Assembly: GCA_051746205.1 (NCBI GenBank)
Contig: JBNJEU010000052.1
Coordinates: 1-11,466 of the forward strand
Direction of reading: 5' to 3'
Length of the DNA stretch: 11,466 nucleotides
Origin: Thiohalospira sp051746205
GTDB taxonomy: Bacteria; Pseudomonadota; Gammaproteobacteria; Thiohalospirales; Thiohalospiraceae
The notes beneath the pieces are model-generated. The model was not told the origin of the DNA and did no database searches. It saw nothing but the letters and a program-made list of their open reading frames with translations. A program made the position numbers and the translations under genes. Shown piece by piece: positions 1-6,802 of the stretch. How positions within the stretch are numbered: the stretch's first letter is position 1; each line of letters opens with the position of its first letter.

Positions 1-1368
<1,368 letters not shown>

Positions 1369-1397
1369 ACCGGGGCCGGTCCTCTCCGCAGAGCCGA

Positions 1398-1430
1398 CGG
1401 CCCGATGCATTCGCTGCATCGGGCCGTTTT
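1398..1430 (+). terminator. Intrinsic terminator of rpoD
   Basis: A perfect 12-bp stem, CGGCCCGATGCA (1398-1409) with TGCATCGGGCCG (1415-1426), closes a 5-base loop and is followed directly by TTTT (1427-1430). This is a textbook rho-independent terminator 29 bases after the rpoD stop. It ends only 11 bases before the tRNA gene, so the tRNA needs either read-through or a promoter overlapping this hairpin. Confidence 0.9.
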
Positions 1431-1441
1431 ATTCCTCTCAT

Positions 1442-1518
1442 GGGCCCATAGCTCAGTTGGTCAGAGCACTCGACTCATAATCGATTGGTCGCAGGTTCAA
1501 GTCCTGCTGGGCCCACCA
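1442..1518 (+). tRNA. tRNA-Ile2 (anticodon CAT, expected to be lysidine-modified; reads AUA)
   Basis: A complete 77-base cloverleaf with encoded CCA. Acceptor GGGCCCA (1442-1448) pairs with TGGGCCC (1508-1514); D stem GCTC/GAGC; anticodon loop CTCATAA with CAT at 1476-1478; T arm GCAGG-TTCAAGT-CCTGC; CCA 1516-1518. The anticodon alone would suggest Met. The anticodon-stem/variable-loop stretch (CGACTCATAATCG, then TTGGTCGC and GGTTCAAGTCC) instead closely matches E. coli ileX, and the place after rpoD also fits. In this tRNA class TilS converts C34 to lysidine, which changes decoding from AUG to AUA and charging from Met to Ile. It is not an initiator tRNA, because the acceptor starts with a normal G-C pair and the anticodon stem lacks the three G-C pairs. 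The outermost anticodon-stem pair is a C-T mismatch. Only 9 bases separate its 3' end from the convergent DUF4282 gene. Confidence 0.9.
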
Positions 1519-1527
1519 TCTTCTGTA

Positions 1528-1809
1528 TCAGGCCTGATCGGCCATCTTTTTCAGACTCTCGTGGATCTTGAAGATCACGATCAGCAACTCGCACCAGATC
1601 CGGGCCCCGATGGCACCGAAGACGATGACCAGCAGACCCATGAAGAGGCTGGCGAAGGTGAGGCCCGAGCCGGGCCCGTACATGTGGCCCGCGCCGCTAC
1701 TGAACATGGTGCCGAGGCCACTGAGCACGACCCCCGCCAGCAGAAGCCAGTAGATGATGGTGACGATCTTCGGGGTGAGCATGGTGTCGAAGTGTAAGAG
1801 GTCGCGCAT
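1528..1809 (-). CDS. DUF4282 family small inner-membrane protein
   Basis: A 93-aa protein of unknown function. The start at 1809 is chosen because AGGAGG lies 6 bases upstream on the minus strand (GGAGGCCCCACATG); a longer reading frame up to 1875 would run over this Shine-Dalgarno. Two membrane segments are visible, about residues 14-37 (VTIIYWLLLAGVVLSGLG) and 50-80 (LFMGLLVIVFGAIGARIWC), joined by a Gly/Ser-rich loop. The end, RIWCELLIVIFKIHESL, matches the conserved R-x-x-C-E-L-L-I-V-x-F-x-I-x-E-x-L pattern I associate with DUF4282. The gene diverges from the DUF2007 gene across 64 bases and converges on the tRNA. No function can be assigned beyond membrane location. Confidence 0.85.
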   Translation of the reverse strand: MRDLLHFDTMLTPKIVTIIYWLLLAGVVLSGLGTMFSSGAGHMYGPGSGLTFASLFMGLLVIVFGAIGARIWCELLIVIFKIHESLKKMADQA

Positions 1810-1873
1810 GTGGGGCCTCCTTGGTCTTCTGTTATGGGAGGTTCGACCATACACCGTATATCGGAGGCCATCC

Positions 1874-2125
1874 ATGAGTGCTCTCGTTACCCTGGAGAAC
1901 TATCAGGACACCATGCGGGCCGAACTCGCCCGCATGAAGCTGGAATCAGAGGGTGTCGAGGTCTACATGCACTCCATGCATCACGCCTCGCTGATGGGGC
2001 CATTGTCGGCCGGAGGCATTCGTCTGCAGGTGCCCGAGGATCAGGCCGAGGTGGCTCGGCGCCTGCTTGATGAACTGGAGGGGGACCTCGACGCTCCGGA
2101 CCCGGGAGCCTCCGACCCTGAATGA
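1874..2125 (+). CDS. DUF2007 domain protein (putative signal-transducing protein)
   Basis: An 83-aa soluble protein. The ATG at 1874 follows CGGAGG (1862-1867) with a 6-base gap, which decides the start. Residues about 7-70 fit the DUF2007 pattern: an N-terminal helix ending in an L-x-x-E-G-V-E turn (MRAELARMKLESEGVEVYMH), a loop with small residues (ASLMGPLSAGGI), a strand RLQVPEDQ and a closing helix AEVARRLLDEL. The last 13 residues are an acidic, Pro-rich tail. The family is annotated as putative prokaryotic signal transducing protein, but its ligand or partner is not known to me. It is convergent with the lipocalin gene, with 24 bases between the stops. Confidence 0.82.
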   Translation: MSALVTLENYQDTMRAELARMKLESEGVEVYMHSMHHASLMGPLSAGGIRLQVPEDQAEVARRLLDELEGDLDAPDPGASDPE

Positions 2126-2126
2126 C

Positions 2127-2142
2127 CGCTCGGGAACGAGCG
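2127..2142. terminator. Short GNRA-loop hairpin between convergent genes
   Basis: CGCTCG (2127-2132), loop GGAA, CGAGCG (2137-2142): a perfect 6-bp stem closed by a GNRA-type tetraloop, starting 2 bases after the DUF2007 stop and ending 8 bases before the stop of the opposing attH-like gene. No U-tract follows on either strand, so it is not a classical intrinsic terminator. It may protect 3' ends or support Rho-dependent termination. Confidence 0.35.
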
Positions 2143-2149
2143 CCAGCGG

Positions 2150-3406
2150 CTAATGCTGATAGCCGGTGAGCTCACCGTAACCGACGGCCTTCACCGGCAT
2201 CCCATCGCGCGTACCCCTGCCGCGCAGGGCTCCCTCCCAGTAGCGAAAGTCGCCGCGCAGCTCTTGATCGGCGATCGTGGGGGCCAGTTCCAGCTCCAGC
2301 CCCTCGTCGGGATAGTGCAGGCGCCAGCGTGCCGGGTAGGTCGCTTCACCGTCGGGACTGGTCCAGTCTTCCAGTACTTCCATTCGGACATCCTCGTGCG
2401 TCAGGGTGCGATGGCGGCCGTCGGCGTCGACCCAGCCGCCCTTGCTGCGTGGATCGATGCTCCCGTCGGCGCGACGCAGCTGGTAGAACATCAGTTCGGT
2501 GCCGTCATCGAACTGGATCGAGAACCAGTCCCACCCCGTCTGTTCCGGGCCGAGTGTACTACTGCCCCACTCGCGGTCGAGCCAGGCGGTACCCGTCACC
2601 ACATGCTCCCCCGTCGGCGTCTCGAGAACACCGCGAGCCGCCAGGCGCGACACGCTGTAATAGTAAGAGGCATTGCCCGGTTTCGGACCCTTGCGACTGT
2701 AGCCACCATCACCCTGGAAAACCATCGGCTTGAGCGCCTCCAGGGACAGATCCAGTGTGACCCCTTCTTCGGCCAGACGCGCCCGGAATCGGTCGAACCC
2801 GCCATCCACACCGACCAGTTTCCAGTCGTCCAGCCAGACCGCGAACGGCGACGCCTCCGCACCGGCCAGCCCCAAGGCTCCGCGTCCCAGTCGTTCAAAA
2901 TGGTGGAACGTTTCCGCCTCGCTGTCGGTGATGGCGAAGTGGGCCATCCACAGCTGCCGTGTCGCCCATTCCGAAGGCCTTGTGGGCGGATCGGGCGCCA
3001 CCGCAAAGCGGAAGAAGGTGATCTGAAAACCGAAATGCCGCCCCGTCTCATCCTCGACATTACCGGTGACGTACCACCACTCGTGACGGTGGTCGGGATG
3101 CGGGCCGTGGTCTTCGGGAAAGCGGAACACCCGCGGCCCGTCCGCCCGTGCATAGCCCACCGCCGCCTCCTCCCCGCCGAGCGCATCGATGACGGAGAAC
3201 GGCTCGCGCACCGATTCCGCATCCATTGGATCGGGGGGTCCCCCACAGGCCGACAGGAGAAGAAAAGAAAGCATGAGCGGCCAGGGTACGACCCCGAAAT
3301 CCGATCGAGAACGGCGGCGGGGTCTCGAGGGGTGGTGCTCGCTTCCGGGTAGGGTTGCGTCTGCAAGAATGGGTTCACGGCGGGCGCGCAAAACAAGCTC
3401 AATCAT
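2150..3406 (-). CDS. AttH/CrtC-like lipocalin-domain protein, probable lipoprotein
   Basis: Third gene of the ABC operon; 418 aa. The ATG at 3406 overlaps the permease stop by 8 bases (ATGATTGA), and GGAGG sits 9 bases upstream. A probable lipobox LSAC (Cys54) ends the stretch MLSFLLLSAC; Gly at +2 is compatible with the outer membrane. The family marks are FRFPEDHGPHPDHRHEWWYV (94-113), GFQITFFRF (126-134), RQLWMAHFAITD (150-161) and TGTAWLDREWGSS (271-283), as in the AttH / carotenoid 1,2-hydratase (CrtC) lipocalin family, also called predicted secreted hydrolase. No carotenoid gene is nearby, so hydratase activity is not implied. The context (ATPase plus FtsX-type permease) matches the attEFGH-type arrangement, where such a protein probably binds a lipophilic ligand in the envelope. 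Oddity: about 36 mostly charged residues precede the hydrophobic segment, and the only other starts are TTG at codon 6 and ATG at codon 45 (3274), the latter giving a signal too short to work. Confidence 0.88.
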   Translation of the reverse strand: MIELVLRARREPILADATLPGSEHHPSRPRRRSRSDFGVVPWPLMLSFLLLSACGGPPDPMDAESVREPFSVIDALGGEEAAVGYARADGPRVFRFPEDHGPHPDHRHEWWYVTGNVEDETGRHFGFQITFFRFAVAPDPPTRPSEWATRQLWMAHFAITDSEAETFHHFERLGRGALGLAGAEASPFAVWLDDWKLVGVDGGFDRFRARLAEEGVTLDLSLEALKPMVFQGDGGYSRKGPKPGNASYYYSVSRLAARGVLETPTGEHVVTGTAWLDREWGSSTLGPEQTGWDWFSIQFDDGTELMFYQLRRADGSIDPRSKGGWVDADGRHRTLTHEDVRMEVLEDWTSPDGEATYPARWRLHYPDEGLELELAPTIADQELRGDFRYWEGALRGRGTRDGMPVKAVGYGELTGYQH

Positions 3407-5921
3407 CTCGTAACGCCTCCCCCGGCACCACCCGCGCCGCTCGCCATGCCGGATAGATTCCCGCCAGAAGGGCCGCACCCATCGCCAGGCCGAGGGCCTG
3501 TACCAGCACAAGCGGGTCCACATGCAGCGGCAGTGACCAGCCGAAGGCGCGGGCATTGATGACTCGGGTAAGCGCGGCCGCCAGTGCCAGGCCCGGCGCC
3601 CAGGCCAGCATCCCCGCCAGCAGCCCGAGCAGCCCGGTGCGTGTGAGTTCGAGTGTCCAGACCTGCCCGGGAGTCATGCCCAGGGCGCGGAGCACCGCCA
3701 CTTCCCGGCCACGCTCCAGGGAGAGTGCAAGCAGAGCCCCGAAAACCCCGGCCGCAGCCACGATGGCTGCCAGCAGCCTCAGTACATGGGTGATGGTGAA
3801 GGTCTGATCGAAAATCGTCAGCGACAACTCGCGGATGGTGGCGTCGGTGCGAAAACGAAGGACCTCGGCGTCCGTTCCGGCCGCTGCGCGTAGATCGGCC
3901 AGAAGATGGTCGGGCTCGCGGCCGTCGGCGTGGATCGCCAGGCTGTGTATCGAGTGTTCCCCCCACTGGGCAGAATCGAAGGAGCGAGCGACGTAGATCG
4001 CTCCCTGACTGGTGCGGTAGTCGTAGGTCACGGCGGCAACCGGGAGGCTGCGCTGGCCCGAAGGCGTGCGCAGAGTCAGGGTGTCCCCCGGGGCGAGATC
4101 ATGGTGGGCAGCGAAGGGCTCGGTGATCCAGACCGCGTCGCCGGTGGACAGACGCGCCCAGGCTTCCGGTTCGGCCGCCTTCACCCGGAAGCCGTCGCGG
4201 CTGTCGGCGTGGGTGTCGACGGCACGCAGCCGAGCCTCGCCCCCGTCCCAGCCCACCCGCCGGTAGCGGGACGCGATTACCGACTCGACCCCGTCCACAG
4301 CGGTGAAACGCTCGGCTAGCCCGGGTGGCAGGGGCGTCGGTTCCCCTCCGGTAACCGTCGGCGTGCCGACGTAGACATCGGCCGCCAGTGTGCTGTCGAG
4401 CCAGGTGGCCAGGCTGGTGCGGAAGCTATCGATCATCACGCCGACGCCGATCACCGCCGTGATGGCGATGACGAGGGCGATGGCGGCGACGGCGCTGCGG
4501 GAAAGGCCGGTGGCAACACCGCGCGCTGCCATCCGCGCCGGGGTTCCGAACAGGGCCCCGGCCGGTCGCACCACCGCTCGGGCGAGCAGCCGCACCGCCC
4601 ACGGCACCCCCAGTGCAGTACCGACCAGCAGCGCGGTGATGCCGATGAAGCCGGTGATCAGACCGCCGTCGAGGGAGAGCAGCCCCCCGCCTGCGGCGAT
4701 CACCAGCAGTCCGACCAGGGCCGCCGGTCCTGCACGTGTGCGGGCGCGCTGCTCGAAGGGTGCCTGAGACAGCGCCGTGCGCGGGGCGACCGCCGCCGCC
4801 TCCCACGCCGGTGCGGCGGCCGCCAGTGACGCGACGCCGACCCCGAGCAGGACCGCCCAGAGCAGGGCCAGCATCGAGGGGGCGACGTCGCGCACACTGA
4901 TGACGAAATAGAGATCGGCGATGGTCCGCGTAACCAGCACCAGCAGCCCGTCGGCGAGCAGCCAGCCCAGCGGCAGGCCGATGAGGGTGCCGATGGCGCC
5001 GATCAGGGCGCCTTCCGCGATCACCCCCCGGAACAGACGGAACCGATCGACGCCGATGGCGCGCAGCCGCCCCAGTAGCGGTCGCCGCTGAACCACCGAA
5101 AAGGAGACGGCGTTGTAGATCAGTAGTGCTCCCACCAGCAGGGAGAGCAGGCTGAAGGCGGTGAGGTTGAGGCGAAAGGCGCGGGTCATTTCGGCCATGG
5201 CCGCCGCCCCGGATTCGGCCGGGACGATCCGCGCCTCGGGTGGCAAGTGGTCGGCCACGGCGGCGAGCCAGTCCGCGCGCTCGGTGCCTTCCGGGGCGAC
5301 GAGATCGATGTGCGAGAGTCGGCCCACCGCATGGAACAGGCCCTGTGCGGTGGCGATATCCACCAGCAGGGTGTCGCGGAGTCCCTCGGCGGTCAGTGCG
5401 TCCGGAGGTTCGGCGAGCGCGGCGATGGTGAGGTCGTGTGCACGCCCGCCGGTGGTCACCGGAAGGGCGTCGCCCACTGCCAGCCCCATCCGTTCGGCCT
5501 CGCCGGCCAGCAATACGACCAGCCCCGGGTGAGTCAGCCAGGCGCCCGGCCCCGGGGCCCGGGTGGCCCCGGTGACCGTGCCGCGTACACGTCCTTCGGC
5601 CCACGGGTCGATGCCGAGCACCTGCAGAGGCCGTTCGTCGTGGACCACATGGCCCTTTACCACGGGGGCGCTGGCGCGAAATCCGTTCCGGCGCAGTTCG
5701 GCGTAGATCGCTTCGTCGACCCCGGTGGAGCCGGCGACCACCCGATGGGTCGCTGCCCCGGTCAGCGCCTCGGCGGAGCGCGTGAAGGCTCGTTCAGCGG
5801 AGTTGTTGGCCAGCTCCACCGCCACCACAACCGCCACACCGAGGGCAACGCCGAGAACGGCCAGTACCGCTTGCCATGGCTGGCGGCGATGGTAGCGCAG
5901 AGCCGCCAGCGCCAGGATCAT
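3399..5921 (-). CDS. ABC transporter permease, large FtsX/MacB type (YbbP-like)
   Basis: An 840-aa inner-membrane permease. The ATG at 5921 overlaps the ATPase stop as ATGA, so the pair is translationally coupled. In order: membrane segment about 17-37 (AVLAVLGVALGVAVVVAV); a periplasmic MacB-type domain (about 40-248); a first FtsX domain with segments about 252-276, 299-330 and 350-372; further segments about 399-415, 421-449 and 474-497; a second periplasmic domain (about 500-710); and a C-terminal FtsX domain (712-835) with the hallmark ERGREVAVLRALGMTPGQV coupling region and final YPAWRAARVVPGEALR. About ten membrane segments and two FtsX units in one chain resemble E. coli YbbP (about 800 aa), which pairs with the LolD-like ATPase YbbA. 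Such permeases usually extract or mechanically move envelope substrates rather than import solutes. The lipocalin gene directly downstream suggests a lipophilic substrate passed to an envelope protein; this is inference. Confidence 0.9.
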   Translation of the reverse strand: MILALAALRYHRRQPWQAVLAVLGVALGVAVVVAVELANNSAERAFTRSAEALTGAATHRVVAGSTGVDEAIYAELRRNGFRASAPVVKGHVVHDERPLQVLGIDPWAEGRVRGTVTGATRAPGPGAWLTHPGLVVLLAGEAERMGLAVGDALPVTTGGRAHDLTIAALAEPPDALTAEGLRDTLLVDIATAQGLFHAVGRLSHIDLVAPEGTERADWLAAVADHLPPEARIVPAESGAAAMAEMTRAFRLNLTAFSLLSLLVGALLIYNAVSFSVVQRRPLLGRLRAIGVDRFRLFRGVIAEGALIGAIGTLIGLPLGWLLADGLLVLVTRTIADLYFVISVRDVAPSMLALLWAVLLGVGVASLAAAAPAWEAAAVAPRTALSQAPFEQRARTRAGPAALVGLLVIAAGGGLLSLDGGLITGFIGITALLVGTALGVPWAVRLLARAVVRPAGALFGTPARMAARGVATGLSRSAVAAIALVIAITAVIGVGVMIDSFRTSLATWLDSTLAADVYVGTPTVTGGEPTPLPPGLAERFTAVDGVESVIASRYRRVGWDGGEARLRAVDTHADSRDGFRVKAAEPEAWARLSTGDAVWITEPFAAHHDLAPGDTLTLRTPSGQRSLPVAAVTYDYRTSQGAIYVARSFDSAQWGEHSIHSLAIHADGREPDHLLADLRAAAGTDAEVLRFRTDATIRELSLTIFDQTFTITHVLRLLAAIVAAAGVFGALLALSLERGREVAVLRALGMTPGQVWTLELTRTGLLGLLAGMLAWAPGLALAAALTRVINARAFGWSLPLHVDPLVLVQALGLAMGAALLAGIYPAWRAARVVPGEALRDD

Positions 5922-6607
5922 GTGTCCCCCGCCGGCTCCAGGCGGCCGTCGCGCAGGTCGAGGATTCGGTCCGCCCGCGCGGCCACCTCGCGGCTGTGGG
6001 TGGCCATCAGCACCGTGGTCCCGCGCTCGCCGCAAAGCGCCCCGAACAGTTCGAGCACTGTGGTGGCGGTTGCACCATCGAGGCTGCCGGTGGGTTCGTC
6101 GGCGATGAGAAGCACCGGCTCGTGGACCAGCGCCCGGGCGATGGCGACCCGCTGACGTTCGCCACCGGAGAGGTGTTCCGGAAAACTGGCGCCGCGATCC
6201 GACAGCCCCACCCGTCCCAGCAGATCCTGGGCGGCACGGCGGCCGGCCGCGTTCAGCCGCCCGTTGAGCTCCAGAGGCAGCAGCAGATTTTCGAGCACCG
6301 TCAGCGTCGGCACCAGATTGAACTGCTGGAAGACGAAGCCGAGAAGGCGACGGCGAAACAGGGTGCGGGAGCGCTCCGGAAGGGTGGTCAGCGTATGCCC
6401 GGCGACATCGATGGTACCGGTGTCGGGAAGCTCCATGGCGCCGATGAGGTTCAACAGGGTCGACTTGCCGGAACCACTGGGCCCCATGATGGCGCAGGTC
6501 TCGGCGGCTGCCACCTGCAGGTCGAGACCGGCGAGCACTTTACGGAACGTGTCGGCCTCAGGGTAGCCCTTGTGGATCCCGCAAAGCTGGATAGTGAATG
6601 AGTCCAT
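5918..6607 (-). CDS. ABC transporter ATP-binding protein, LolD/MacB/YbbA class
   Basis: A 229-aa cytoplasmic ATPase that powers the downstream permease. All catalytic motifs are present: Walker A GPSGSGKST (42-50), Q-loop FVFQQFN (Q94), ABC signature LSGGERQR (146-153), Walker B VLLIADEP (165-172) with Glu171, D-loop SLD (175-177) and H-loop ATHS (His204). FQQFNLVPTLTVLENLLLPL is typical of the LolD/MacB group. Length agrees with YbbA (about 228 aa). It is the first gene of the three-gene operon. The start at 6607 has no strong Shine-Dalgarno (only GGGAAC directly before the ATG). A -10-like TAGACT (minus strand, 6619-6614) lies so close that a transcript from it would begin at or next to the ATG; the -35 is poor, so this leaderless possibility is weak. 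Confidence 0.95.
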   Translation of the reverse strand: MDSFTIQLCGIHKGYPEADTFRKVLAGLDLQVAAAETCAIMGPSGSGKSTLLNLIGAMELPDTGTIDVAGHTLTTLPERSRTLFRRRLLGFVFQQFNLVPTLTVLENLLLPLELNGRLNAAGRRAAQDLLGRVGLSDRGASFPEHLSGGERQRVAIARALVHEPVLLIADEPTGSLDGATATTVLELFGALCGERGTTVLMATHSREVAARADRILDLRDGRLEPAGDT

Positions 6608-6692
6608 GTTCCCAGTCTAGCGGAAGGCGGATGCCGATTGCCGGGGAGGTGGCGAAGCGCGAAGGATCGTCCATCGGGGTGGCCAGGGCGAA

Positions 6693-6715
6693 GCGGGTCG
6701 GCACTGGCGACCCGC
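6693..6715. repeat. 8-bp inverted repeat in the divergent ABC / PAS-GGDEF-EAL spacer
   Basis: GCGGGTCG (6693-6700), 7-base spacer, CGACCCGC (6708-6715): a perfect inverted repeat in the 195-base gap between the divergent ABC operon and the PAS-GGDEF-EAL gene. It could be a two-fold symmetric operator or an RNA hairpin. The nearest T-run starts 9 bases further on, so it is not a proper terminator for plus-strand transcription. Apart from this and the possible promoter at 6751-6781, nothing else recognisable lies in the spacer. Confidence 0.45.
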
Positions 6716-6750
6716 CGCTGGTGGTTTTCATTTGCCCCCGGGTGACCCTT

Positions 6751-6781
6751 TTGCCAGACTGGACACGGGCTCGTGAATAAT
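6751..6781 (+). promoter_or_regulatory. Possible sigma-70 promoter for the PAS-GGDEF-EAL gene (and tsaD)
   Basis: TTGCCA (6751-6756, 5 of 6 to the -35 consensus) and AATAAT (6776-6781, 5 of 6 to the -10) are separated by 19 bases, longer than the optimum of 17. Transcription would begin near 6788, just before GGGGAG (6790-6795) and the ATG at 6803. If real, it excludes the GTG at 6773 as the start. Support is moderate because of the long spacer. Confidence 0.35.
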
Positions 6782-6802
6782 GATGATTCGGGGAGTGCGG
6801 GC

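Noticed and set aside
1442..1518. Calling the CAT tRNA elongator or initiator Met
   Set aside because: The variable loop and anticodon-stem stretch match the ileX type rather than metT, and the initiator features (unpaired first base, three G-C pairs in the anticodon stem) are missing. A tRNA model with an Ile2/TilS class would settle it.
1527..1551. Possible terminator after the tRNA (GGCC-TGATC-GGCC followed by ATCTTTTT)
   Set aside because: The stem is only 4 bp and the T-run is three bases away; the sequence also codes the last residues of the DUF4282 protein, where the T-run is two Lys codons. Too weak to annotate.
2153..3352. 399-codon open frame on the plus strand opposite the AttH-like gene
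   Set aside because: Antisense shadow; the minus-strand frame has the lipocalin motifs, lipobox and coupling to the permease.
5247..6155. 302-codon open frame on the plus strand across the permease/ATPase junction
   Set aside because: It spans the ends of two clear genes on the other strand and shows no domain; shadow of high GC content.
6605..6619. Leaderless transcript for the ABC ATPase
   Set aside because: TAGACT is close enough to the ATG, but the hexamer 17 bases upstream (GGCAAT) does not resemble a -35, so the claim rests on one weak box.
6773..6802. GTG start at 6773 for the PAS-GGDEF-EAL protein
   Set aside because: No Shine-Dalgarno precedes it, the extra residues are low-complexity Asn/Asp/Ser/Gly, and the candidate -10 at 6776-6781 would lie inside it. 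ATG 6803 has GGGGAG at good spacing.
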